Below are positions 1 to 6,056 of a stretch of 6,423 nt of DNA, one piece after another. The first letter of the stretch is position 1, and each line of letters starts with the position of its first letter. The notes under the pieces were generated by a model. That model saw nothing but the letters and a program-made list of their open reading frames with translations, did not search any database and was not told the origin of the DNA. The position numbers and the translations under genes were made by a program. The DNA comes from an uncultured Saprospiraceae bacterium (GTDB lineage Bacteria > Bacteroidota > Bacteroidia > Chitinophagales > Saprospiraceae), in NCBI GenBank assembly GCA_937921525.1, contig CAKZUM010000222.1, forward strand, positions 1 to 6,423, read 5' to 3'.

Positions 1-36
1 TTGTGGCATTCAATTGTATTCATCGGACCACTGCAA

Positions 37-92
37 GTGGAATGTCGTCAAATTAAGAAAAACTAGGCAGCTTATAAGACATAATTCAACGC
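37..92 (+). repeat. Left inverted-repeat arm of the 11-419 element
   Basis: This arm pairs with 327-380. Two blocks are perfect: 37-51 with 366-380 (15 bp) and 80-92 with 327-339 (13 bp). The interior between the blocks is diverged. The quasi-palindrome CCACTGCAAGTGG (28-40) overlaps its outer edge. Confidence 0.75.
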
Positions 93-93
93 T

Positions 94-156
94 GAGCTAC
101 TTCGTAGCTACACGGATTTTTTTGGATTTTTGTAGGTCGTGTATCTAGGCGTTGAC
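94..156 (+). repeat. Internal direct-repeat module, copy 1
   Basis: The module starts with a small hairpin, AGCTAC (95-100), loop TTC, GTAGCT (104-109). Then come a T-rich GGATT segment, TTGTAGGTCGTG at 130-141 and GTTGAC at 151-156. The first 25 bases match 192-216 at 22 positions, and all three differences are transitions. The 12-mer at 130-141 is identical to 218-229. Confidence 0.7.
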
Positions 157-191
157 TTTTTTTATTACCATGTACATACTACTCCAATACG

Positions 192-242
192 GAGCTACTC
201 CGTAGCTATATGGATTCTTGTAGGTCGTGAAGGATGTTGACA
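192..242 (+). repeat. Internal direct-repeat module, copy 2
   Basis: This is the second copy of the module at 94-156, starting 98 bp later. It has hairpin AGCTAC (193-198), loop TCC, GTAGCT (202-207), then GGATT, TTGTAGGTCGTG (218-229) and GGATGTTGACA (232-242). It is shorter than copy 1 because the T-rich segment is reduced. TAGGTCG at 221-227 can also pair with CGACCTA at 276-282, so the element interior could fold extensively. Confidence 0.7.
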
Positions 243-326
243 GTTGAAAGCCACCATACAGGTATGTCACGCTCTCGACCTAGGGAACACATCTAATACA
301 GGTGACCTATAAAATCATTTAAATCT

Positions 327-380
327 GCGTTGAATTATGCGTATTTAGACATCTAGTTCCTTAAGTTGACGACATTCCAC
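327..380 (-). repeat. Right inverted-repeat arm of the 11-419 element
   Basis: This is the reverse-complement partner of 37-92, with perfect blocks at 327-339 and 366-380. Outside it the 18-bp tandem repeat 377-412 begins, which the left end carries only as a single copy. Confidence 0.75.
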
Positions 381-414
381 TGCAAGTGATCCGACCACTG
401 CAAGTGATCGGATC
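377..414 (+). repeat. 18-bp tandem repeat forming a nested hairpin
   Basis: CCACTGCAAGTGATC occurs at 377-391 and again at 395-409, as two 18-bp units (377-394 and 395-412). A related copy in the same orientation is at 28-40. GATCCGA (388-394) pairs with TCGGATC (408-414), and inside it CACT (396-399) pairs with AGTG (403-406) around loop GCA, with one C/A mismatch between the stems. No T-run follows on either strand, so it is not an intrinsic terminator. Confidence 0.7.
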
Positions 415-419
415 AATTG

Positions 420-495
420 CTCTCTAATTTTTTATACCTGAACCAATTAAGATTACGGCTAAGATAGGATTTTTATATTTAAACAGCTTTAATTA
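420..495. other. AT-rich 3' flank of the SPOR-domain gene
   Basis: No gene is visible in these 76 bases. TTAAA and TTTAA can form a 5-bp AT stem near 482-495, but it lacks the GC stem and T-run of an intrinsic terminator. How transcription from the SPOR-domain gene ends is not clear; the structured element at 11-419 lies directly downstream. Confidence 0.4.
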
Positions 496-2508
496 TTACT
501 TCCAGATAGCACCAATACGCTGCCCATCTCTATACTTAACTAAAAAGGCATCTGCGAAGCCATATTGTTGCGCTTGTTCCAGCATAGCCTGTGCCTCCTG
601 CTTGGAAGGGAAATTGGCTAAGAGTACCCGAGTTACTTTCTTTTCAGGAACAGATTCTGTTTCCATACGAGCAATGTTTTTGACATGCCTATATCGAGGA
701 TGATTTTCATTGTGATAATTCACCGCAATTAACTGGACTTTATAATACGTACCTTGTAAATATGGATTGCTGACTCCTGTATTGGTAGATGCAGGGATGG
801 TAGGTGGTCGGTTAACAACCATCGGACTAGCAGTATTAGAAGCGGTGTATGTTGCTGTAGAAGTATTTGGATTGGTATAGGGTTGAGTTGGAGTAACTGT
901 TTGTGTTTGAGCGACAGATGGATTAGGTGCTGACACATATTTACTTAAATAAAAGTCATGTGTTGCTCCTCTTTTACCTTGGAAAGTACTGAAGTCAAAG
1001 GTGTTTTTTAAATACCCTTTTTTCTCTATGACTAATCTGTAATTTCTATTTGCTAGAATAGGAAATTGATAGTTGTTAGCGGTGGCTTTCTTAGTTTGCA
1101 ATAAACGTTCTTTTTGTCCTGTGATTTCATATAAAGCAATAATGGCATTATTAATATCTGCCGTACTTTCCTTTTCCATAATTTGCCCCTTTACGTAAAA
1201 TTGTTGTTGCTTACGTTTAGTGCCAAATTCAAAAATATCTTCATGTTGAGTAGATACTTTTTCCGCACCTGATGTACGATTAGAAATTAAAAATCCACCA
1301 GTTCTGGATGGCTTTAATACATAATAAAAATCATCTGCACTAGAGTTAATTGGCGATCCTAGATTTTCTGCTTGCTCCCATTTTTTTTCTAAACCACTAA
1401 CTTTAAAAATATCCCAACCACCAAGGCCAACATGGCCATTCGAGCTAAAATATAATTCTCCTTTTACATCATCGTAAAAAGGCGTTAATTCGTCCCCGAT
1501 GGAATTAACTTGTTTACCTAAATTAATAGGATAGGTAAAATCTATATCACCACTATTTAAATCTCTAGAAGTATACCAAATATCCATTCCTCCTTTCCCT
1601 CCTTTTCTGTTAGAAACAAAATACAATATTTCTTTTCCCTCTTTATGAATGACCCAAGGTTGAGTGGTAGTCGATCCTGCTTCATTAATGTAATCTCGTA
1701 AGCGAGTGGGTGCAGACCATTTAGATCCAACTCTTTTAGTGACATGAATCTCACAAGTAGAAACTAATTTGGAAGAAGCATCACAAAGCGTGAAATAGAA
1801 TCGCTTAGCATCTGGAGCAAAAGAACCATTCGCTAAATGTTTATTAGGTAGATTCGGCAAACCTTCTGCAGCGACCGCCTTCGTCCATGCCCCTTTTTGT
1901 TTTTGTGATCGATATAGATAAGCTCTATCGTCTTCCATTGTAGAAGAAAAGTAGAATAGGTCTTCTGCAAAAGGAATGGGTGCAAATTCAGTTTTCAAAG
2001 AATTTACATTTGCTCCTAAATGTCTGACTTCTATAGAGGATTCTTTTGTAGAATTGGCTAGTTTTAATCCTAAATCACAACCTTGTATTTCTGTGTTAAC
2101 GATTTGACTTAAAAGTGCTTTATCGTCTCCTTGATAAGCGCCTATAAAATCACTTAGTTCTTTTTTAGCAACTGTATATTGTCCATCTTGTTTGAGAGCT
2201 CGTGCGTATTTTAAGCCGACTAGTTCAAATTCTTCCCTATCTCCTTTTACGTGCTTGTAGGATTGGGCGGCATTTTTAAAGTCTTTTAAAAGGGTATAAC
2301 ATTCGCCTGCTTTAAAGATAAGTTCTTTGCTTTGAGGATGTTTTTTCCAAGCTTCTTCAAAATTCAATGCTGCTTCTGTATAATTGCCAGCGGTATATTG
2401 TTGTTCTGCTAGTTTGCGTTGTTTCTTCCAACTAAGCTCATTCTGACCGTAGCTGATATTGATACAAGTAAATAGGATAGCGAAAAGAAGGGGGATTATT
2501 CGTAACAT
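496..2508 (-). CDS. Secreted TPR/PD40 envelope protein with C-terminal SPOR domain
   Basis: This 670-residue protein starts at ATG 2508 with a signal peptide (residues about 1-21, hydrophobic core, ending SYGQ). No lipobox cysteine is seen at the cleavage point, so it is probably soluble in the periplasm or held there by its binding domains. Residues 30-110 look like TPR helices. Residues 170-430 carry PD40 (WD40-like beta-propeller) motifs: LYFVSNRKGG near 295, LYFSSNGHVGLGGWDIF near 352, and weaker ones near 184 and 237. Residues 436-520 resemble a carboxypeptidase-regulatory-like beta-sandwich. A Thr/Pro/Asn-rich linker (526-585) leads to a SPOR domain (about 587-665), starting YYKVQL. SPOR domains bind peptidoglycan glycan strands lacking stem peptides. 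The layout recalls PorE of the type IX secretion system, which ends in OmpA instead of SPOR. Domains are read from motifs; a link to secretion or gliding is inference. Confidence 0.85.
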   Translation of the reverse strand: MLRIIPLLFAILFTCINISYGQNELSWKKQRKLAEQQYTAGNYTEAALNFEEAWKKHPQSKELIFKAGECYTLLKDFKNAAQSYKHVKGDREEFELVGLKYARALKQDGQYTVAKKELSDFIGAYQGDDKALLSQIVNTEIQGCDLGLKLANSTKESSIEVRHLGANVNSLKTEFAPIPFAEDLFYFSSTMEDDRAYLYRSQKQKGAWTKAVAAEGLPNLPNKHLANGSFAPDAKRFYFTLCDASSKLVSTCEIHVTKRVGSKWSAPTRLRDYINEAGSTTTQPWVIHKEGKEILYFVSNRKGGKGGMDIWYTSRDLNSGDIDFTYPINLGKQVNSIGDELTPFYDDVKGELYFSSNGHVGLGGWDIFKVSGLEKKWEQAENLGSPINSSADDFYYVLKPSRTGGFLISNRTSGAEKVSTQHEDIFEFGTKRKQQQFYVKGQIMEKESTADINNAIIALYEITGQKERLLQTKKATANNYQFPILANRNYRLVIEKKGYLKNTFDFSTFQGKRGATHDFYLSKYVSAPNPSVAQTQTVTPTQPYTNPNTSTATYTASNTASPMVVNRPPTIPASTNTGVSNPYLQGTYYKVQLIAVNYHNENHPRYRHVKNIARMETESVPEKKVTRVLLANFPSKQEAQAMLEQAQQYGFADAFLVKYRDGQRIGAIWK

Positions 2509-2580
2509 ACTTTTTGATTTGAAAAGTTTATCTCATAAATAAATAGCATAGACCGTGCTCTACAAGAACACATTACATAT

Positions 2581-2611
2581 TAAACTTATTCGTTACAAAT
2601 ATCAAACCAAA
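2581..2611 (-). promoter_or_regulatory. Possible Bacteroidota-type promoter for the SPOR-domain gene
   Basis: On the minus strand TTTG (2608-2611) is followed after 19 bases by TAAGTTTA (2581-2588). The Bacteroidota sigma-ABfr consensus is TTTG, 17-23 bases, TAnnTTTG, so the -7 box differs at one base. Transcription would begin near 2575, giving a leader of about 67 bases before ATG 2508. This is a pattern match in AT-rich DNA and could be chance. Confidence 0.35.
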
Positions 2612-2637
2612 AGACTAGGAATCACTTAGTTATAAGA

Positions 2638-3204
2638 CTACATTAACAATAAGGATTCAATTATGGTAGGAAAATATTGATGTTCGAGTACTAACACCTT
2701 TTTCTGAATAGTATCGGGGTCGTCCTGAGGGGCTATAGAACAAGAGGCTTGAAAGATACTATTCCCTTCATCATAATGTTCGTTGACAAAGTGGATCGTG
2801 ATACCAGATTCCTTTTCTTTGTTGGCGTGTACGGCCTTATGTACGTTCATGCCGTACATACCTTTGCCGCCATATTTTGGTAGTAAAGCAGGATGAATGT
2901 TGACTATTTTATTGGGGAAAGCTTGGACTAAATAAGGGGGTATGAGCCAAAGAAATCCAGCTAGAGCGATGAAATCAATTTTATATTCTACGAAATCTTT
3001 TAACAGATTTTCTGTATTATAAAATGCTTGTCTCTTTAGTAATAGGGTAGGGATGTTATTGTTAGTAGCCATTTGTAATACAGGGGCAGTCGCTTTATTA
3101 GAGACAATTAATGCGACTTTAATGGAAGGATGATTCTTTAAATAATCTACTATTTTTGTGGCATTGCTTCCTGTACCAGAAGCGAAGATGGCTATGTTTT
3201 TCAC
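2638..3204 (-). CDS. purN: Phosphoribosylglycinamide formyltransferase PurN
   Basis: PurN transfers a formyl group from 10-formyltetrahydrofolate to glycinamide ribonucleotide, the third step of de novo purine synthesis, in the cytoplasm. The 188-residue length is near the family norm. The N-terminal FASGTGSNA (7-15) is the nucleotide-ribose phosphate loop. The active-site block VNIHPALLPKYGGKGMYG (101-118) supplies Asn102 and His104, and Asp145 in HYDEG completes the Asn/His/Asp triad. ESGITIHFV precedes Asp145 as usual. The start is GTG at 3204; it puts MKNIAIFASGTGSN where the family begins, and no in-frame ATG lies nearby upstream. The gene follows the mobA stop by 25 bases on the same strand, so co-transcription is likely. 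It is unlikely to be PurU or Fmt, which are longer and carry extra domains. Confidence 0.95.
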   Translation of the reverse strand: MKNIAIFASGTGSNATKIVDYLKNHPSIKVALIVSNKATAPVLQMATNNNIPTLLLKRQAFYNTENLLKDFVEYKIDFIALAGFLWLIPPYLVQAFPNKIVNIHPALLPKYGGKGMYGMNVHKAVHANKEKESGITIHFVNEHYDEGNSIFQASCSIAPQDDPDTIQKKVLVLEHQYFPTIIESLLLM

Positions 3205-3229
3205 GCGTATATTTTGTATGACTCGTCTA

Positions 3230-4381
3230 TTATTTTTCTAATACTTTTTTGACTTTTTCTAATTCTTCTGGATGATTGACATTCATTAATTTATCCCCTT
3301 CATGGGCATCTAATAGATGTACGTCCGAATTAATTAAGACCTTTCTCGGACAAGAATATCCTTGTGCTAAAAACTGCAATAATACGGGATAACTTTTAGG
3401 TTCCCAAATAGCAATCAGCGGCTCAGGAAATTCATTAACAGGACTATTATAGGCGGTCGCAATATTAGAGGGATGTCTATTCTCTACTAAGTATTCTAAG
3501 GTAGTTTTATCCAATAAAGGTAAATCACAAGCCACCACCAACCATGCATGATTAGGTTGGTGAAGAAAGGCAGAGGCGATCGCACCAAAAGGCCCTAGGC
3601 CCTGAAAACGATCTTCTATTATTGGGTATTTTAAAGGACTATCACTTGCTTGCCCTTGACGAAAAGAAATAAAAGTGTCTTCGCAAAAACTAGCTAATAA
3701 ATCTGCCACATATTCTCTTTGCGGCTGTCCATGATAATTGATTAAGCCTTTGTCTTTCCCCATTCTTTGGCTTTTCCCACCCGCTAAAACTAAGCCATTT
3801 AGTACAGGCGTTTGTTGAATTATATCCGCTTCGATCAACTGATGAATATTTGGAAGATCTTCCAAAGAAAAGGTAGGTATTGTATCTAAATTAACTAAGT
3901 GCTCTTTTAGATAAGTAGGAATGGAAGTAGCTTCGTTTGTCATTAAAATTAACCGAACATCGGTTAAGCGATCTAACTTCTTTTGTAAAGATTTTTCTTT
4001 CTTAGGATCGATAACAACGATCTGTTTTTTTGCCTTAAAATGATTTCCATTAACCAGTAGAATATCTTGTTCGTTAAAATATTGTCGGAATTGAAAACTA
4101 TTGAGGGTGGCTTTTGTATCGAAACGATGGTGCGTGATTTTATCGGTATATTCTAGATGCGCCCCAAAGTGTATGGCTGTCTTCGTGTCTATGACTTCTT
4201 CTCCATCTGCACTTTTATGATCTGCGTCAACATAGCTGACTTTATATTTTTTGGATAATAGATCGGTTAGTTGATAGGCAAGTTGTTGAATGTTTCCGCA
4301 AGGCGTACCTATGATAGCCCATTCGTTTCGGGCGAATTGTCCGTAGTTGGGGCGGGTTAGTTTGGCGTGCTTCTGATGCAT
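3230..4381 (-). CDS. mobA: MobA-like molybdenum cofactor guanylyltransferase with N-terminal MobB-like region
   Basis: The protein has 383 residues from ATG 4381. The C-terminal part is a MobA-type nucleotidyltransferase, which attaches GMP from GTP to molybdopterin. It has LAGGKSQRMGKDKG (199-212), the nucleotide-binding loop, ACDLPLLD (284-291), with the metal-binding Asp, and NVNHPEEL (367-374) near the end. The first 190 residues form a second domain starting WAIIGTPCGNIQQLA. It sits where MobB would be in a MobB-MobA fusion, but has no GKT/GKS P-loop. This arrangement, including the starting KHAKLTRPNYGQFARNE, is one I recall from other Bacteroidota. The frame stays open to a TTG at 4525, but the extra 48 residues come from two 63-bp DNA repeats, and the conserved start argues for ATG 4381. 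No Shine-Dalgarno is seen. No other molybdenum genes lie in the window; purN follows. Confidence 0.85.
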   Translation of the reverse strand: MHQKHAKLTRPNYGQFARNEWAIIGTPCGNIQQLAYQLTDLLSKKYKVSYVDADHKSADGEEVIDTKTAIHFGAHLEYTDKITHHRFDTKATLNSFQFRQYFNEQDILLVNGNHFKAKKQIVVIDPKKEKSLQKKLDRLTDVRLILMTNEATSIPTYLKEHLVNLDTIPTFSLEDLPNIHQLIEADIIQQTPVLNGLVLAGGKSQRMGKDKGLINYHGQPQREYVADLLASFCEDTFISFRQGQASDSPLKYPIIEDRFQGLGPFGAIASAFLHQPNHAWLVVACDLPLLDKTTLEYLVENRHPSNIATAYNSPVNEFPEPLIAIWEPKSYPVLLQFLAQGYSCPRKVLINSDVHLLDAHEGDKLMNVNHPEELEKVKKVLEK

Positions 4382-4383
4382 AG

Positions 4384-4509
4384 ATTGATTAGGATTTGTA
4401 GGATTATTTTGATTTGTAGGATACTGATAGGGATGTTGACAACGTAATTGATTAGGATTTGTAGGATTATTTTGATTCGTAGGATACTGATAGACATGTT
4501 GACAGCGTA
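4384..4509 (+). repeat. Two 63-bp tandem repeat units upstream of mobA
   Basis: Unit 1 (4384-4446) and unit 2 (4447-4509) match at 59 of 63 positions. Each reads ATTGATTAGGAT, TTGTAGGATTATT, a second GATTTGTAGGAT-like block, then ATGTTGAC. Within a unit the TTTGTAGGAT core itself repeats. Since 63 is a multiple of three and the minus frame lacks stops, the units read as two 21-residue peptides in frame with mobA (LRCQH, YQYPTNQNN, PTNPNQ). Two of the four differences would be synonymous, and the other two fall in one Val/Pro codon. The presence of a reversed copy at 4652-4708 favours a DNA repeat over a protein domain. Confidence 0.85.
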
Positions 4510-4541
4510 ATGAATACTTTGTCAAAATTTATTTACGACTT

Positions 4542-4583
4542 ACAAGATTAGTATCATCTGTGCTTCTACGAGCAGCATCTTGT
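4542..4583 (-). promoter_or_regulatory. Hairpin near the predicted 5' end of the mobA-purN transcript
   Basis: ACAAGAT (4542-4548) and ATCTTGT (4577-4583) are exact reverse complements, and inside them TGCT (4561-4564) can pair with AGCA (4571-4574). No T-run follows on either strand, so it is not a standard terminator. If the promoter at 4592-4599 is real, this stem would form within a few bases of the transcript's 5' end and could protect it. The stem is seen; the role is inferred. Confidence 0.35.
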
Positions 4584-4591
4584 CTATCTAG

Positions 4592-4599
4592 CAAAATTA
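4592..4599 (-). promoter_or_regulatory. Possible -7 box of the mobA-purN promoter
   Basis: TAATTTTG on the minus strand matches the Bacteroidota -7 consensus TAnnTTTG fully. No TTTG is found 17-23 bases upstream (only a CTTA-like stretch), so the -33 half is weak. A small AT hairpin, ACTTTT/AAAAGT (4602-4616), occupies the spacer. Transcription would begin near 4585, leaving a leader of about 200 bases that contains both 63-bp repeats. Confidence 0.35.
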
Positions 4600-4651
4600 T
4601 GACTTTTAATAAAAGTAAGATTTAGCAGATATTATTTAACACAAAGAACAA

Positions 4652-4708
4652 GGTCAAAATCACAAATAGCATCCTACAAATCCAATAATCCTACCATCCT
4701 AATCAATT
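4652..4708 (-). repeat. Diverged inverted copy of the 63-bp repeat, overlapping the ompA stop
   Basis: Read on the minus strand from 4708, the sequence begins ATTGATTAGGAT like the tandem units, continues GGTAGGATTATT and GGATTTGTAGGAT, and has TTGAC 15 bases after the last GTAGG, the same spacing as in the units at 4384-4509. The first 36 or so bases align with few substitutions and about three deleted bases; the rest is weak. Its first bases include the TGA stop (4703-4705) and the last Asn codon of the OmpA-family gene. Confidence 0.6.
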
Positions 4709-5845
4709 CATTCCCCCAGTATTACTAATAATCTTAAACTCCACACGTCGATTCAACTGACGGCCCTCCTTCGTATCATTAGTAGCAGTAGGTTGCTCAC
4801 TACCAAACCCTTTATACTGTAAACGATAGGCTTCGATACCATGTTCTATTAAAAAGTGGACAACAGATTTAGAACGTTTTCTTGATAAATACTGATTATA
4901 GTCACTATTTCCAACAATATCGGTATGGCCTCTAATTTCAATAACCATGTTAGGATGCGTTCTCATTAAGGCTAGCAACTTATTTAATTCTACAAAAGAA
5001 CGAGGAAGTAATTCATATTTATCCGTTTCAAAGAAAATATTTTTCAGAGTAACCACTCGACCTACTTCGATAGGGGTTTTGGATAAATCATCAGGTTTTA
5101 TAGGAACTTTTAAGATAGGTTGCTCCTTTCTGAGAAGCACATCATCTATATAATAGTAAGCATAGCTCAAAGCATCACTTCTAGATTTTAGGACTTTCGT
5201 TTCTTTATCTGGATAGAAATTACCGATGATTAAATAAGAGGCCTCTTCAGCTGCAGTAAAAGTAGCAGCTACTTTGGTCCAACGCCCATTTCTAGTAGTA
5301 AGGATTTTTTTCGCTTCTACTTGTGGCTTTACGTCAATCGTTGAATCATCAATTAATTGAATTTCTTCGGTAGAAAAATAAGCACCTAGACGATTAATAT
5401 GGAGGGATTTTGGGAGGCTGCTTACCCAAAATTCAAAGTGGTATTTTTGACCAATGACCAAAGATTCTTTTAATTGAATTTGCACATACTCTCGGCAGTG
5501 TGGTTTTCCTTCTTCACAGCCATAAGAGGTAATACCTACTAAGGTAGATCCTGTTCTGGCCATTTGCCGTCCAAATCCTTTTTCCTCCCAGTGTTTAGGG
5601 ACAATTACTTTTGGACCGAAAATATCTGGGGAAGCACCAGTCGGCGCATTCCAGTATTTCATTACATCTGTAAAGTTTTTCCCTTTATAAAACCAGCCAA
5701 TAGGAACTCTCGAAAAGCGTTCAAAACTTGGATTTGGAACTAAATTTTCATTCGTTTGTGCGACCAATCTATTTCCCAGCCCACTACCGTACAGTAGTAA
5801 CCCTATCAAGAGTATTAGGTATTTCGGAAAATTTAATAATTGCAT
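4703..5845 (-). CDS. Secreted OmpA-family protein with N-terminal beta-sandwich-like module
   Basis: This 380-residue protein starts at ATG 5845 with a signal peptide (about 1-30, hydrophobic stretch 10-20, ending LVAQ). Residues 35-238 form a module opening NLVPNPSFE and closing YYIDDVLL, a pattern of jelly-roll, carbohydrate-binding-like domains common in secreted Bacteroidota proteins. It holds two cysteines (110 and 117) that could form a disulphide. Residues 262-373 are an OmpA C-terminal domain: FFETDKYEL (271-279), GHTD (306-309), SRKRSKSV (321-328), GFGSEQP (346-352) and GRQLNRRVEF (361-370). Asp309 and Arg324 occupy the positions that bind diaminopimelate in peptidoglycan. There is no OmpA beta-barrel, so it is probably periplasmic and bound to the cell wall. 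What the N-terminal module binds is unknown. It is separated from the upstream trpG by a terminator, so it is probably transcribed alone. Confidence 0.88.
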   Translation of the reverse strand: MQLLNFPKYLILLIGLLLYGSGLGNRLVAQTNENLVPNPSFERFSRVPIGWFYKGKNFTDVMKYWNAPTGASPDIFGPKVIVPKHWEEKGFGRQMARTGSTLVGITSYGCEEGKPHCREYVQIQLKESLVIGQKYHFEFWVSSLPKSLHINRLGAYFSTEEIQLIDDSTIDVKPQVEAKKILTTRNGRWTKVAATFTAAEEASYLIIGNFYPDKETKVLKSRSDALSYAYYYIDDVLLRKEQPILKVPIKPDDLSKTPIEVGRVVTLKNIFFETDKYELLPRSFVELNKLLALMRTHPNMVIEIRGHTDIVGNSDYNQYLSRKRSKSVVHFLIEHGIEAYRLQYKGFGSEQPTATNDTKEGRQLNRRVEFKIISNTGGMN

Positions 5846-5910
5846 GTTTTAGTTTAGCTATTAAAAAATATTCATTGGTTGCCGTTTGTATGGAAGAGAA
5901 ATATCTTCTT

Positions 5911-5992
5911 AATAAAAAAAGCCCTTCCTGAATGTTATATGTTTCACATAAGAACGTGTCTTTCAGTGAATTTTGTATAACAAAGGACGGGC
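5911..5992 (-). terminator. Long intrinsic terminator of trpG
   Basis: A nearly continuous hairpin spans 5921-5992. GCCCTTCCT (5921-5929) pairs with AGGACGGGC (5984-5992) with one mismatch. Inside it TGTTATA (5933-5939) pairs with TATAACA (5976-5982), TTCAC (5943-5947) with GTGAA (5966-5970), and AAGA (5950-5953) with TCTT (5959-5962). On the minus strand the stem is followed by seven T residues (5914-5920). It begins 64 bases past the trpG stop and ends 65 bases before the ompA-type start. The stem is longer than a usual terminator. Confidence 0.8.
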
Positions 5993-6056
5993 ATTTAGGA
6001 GGAAAGACTACTTTTGACTCCTAATATAGGTGATATTACTAATAAAGTCAATTGAC

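Larger units (their letters stand above)
11..419. mobile_element. MITE-like element with imperfect terminal inverted repeats, no coding capacity
   Basis: The two ends mirror each other. CAATTG lies at 11-16 and 414-419. The 15-mer GTGGAATGTCGTCAA at 37-51 is the exact reverse complement of 366-380, and the 13-mer CATAATTCAACGC at 80-92 is the exact reverse complement of 327-339. Shorter matches (CTAG-centred, near 62-65 and 353-356) lie between them. Between the arms are two direct-repeat modules with small hairpins and no credible open reading frame. This layout fits a non-autonomous miniature transposable element or a large REP/BIME-like intergenic repeat; a structured RNA is the alternative. 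It lies just past the 3' end of the SPOR-domain gene. No target-site duplication could be recognised, partly because the left flank is only 10 bases. The inverted arms are seen directly; mobility is inferred. Confidence 0.55.
4510..4702. other. Intergenic region between ompA-type gene and the mobA repeats
   Basis: No gene is seen here. Together with the tandem repeats, the gap from 4382 to 4702 is 321 bases. It holds the candidate mobA-purN promoter, the 4542-4583 hairpin, a short AT hairpin (4602-4616) and most of the inverted repeat copy. No GC-rich stem with a T-run is seen that would end the ompA-type transcript. Confidence 0.6.

Noticed and set aside
388..414. Intrinsic terminator for the SPOR-domain gene
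   Set aside because: The hairpin is real, but no T-run follows it on the minus strand and it lies more than 80 bases past the stop.
1..420. CRISPR array
   Set aside because: The repeats are few, of different types and unevenly spaced, with hairpins and inverted ends; no regular repeat-spacer pattern and no cas gene is present.
729..938. 69-residue minus-strand open frame
   Set aside because: It lies wholly inside the SPOR-domain gene in another frame; its Leu/His/Pro/Gln-rich composition is an out-of-frame reading of the Thr/Pro linker.
1557..1754. 65-residue minus-strand open frame
   Set aside because: It is inside the PD40 region of the 670-residue gene, with no recognisable domain.
2545..2575. 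Hairpin AGCA/TGCT as a purN terminator
   Set aside because: The stem is only about 4 bp and has no T-run; it is not distinguishable from chance.
4947..5153. 68-residue plus-strand open frame
   Set aside because: It is antisense to the well-supported OmpA-family gene and shows no domain.
5728..5931. 67-residue plus-strand open frame
   Set aside because: It is antisense to the OmpA-type signal-peptide region and runs into the terminator hairpin; it has no protein-like motif.
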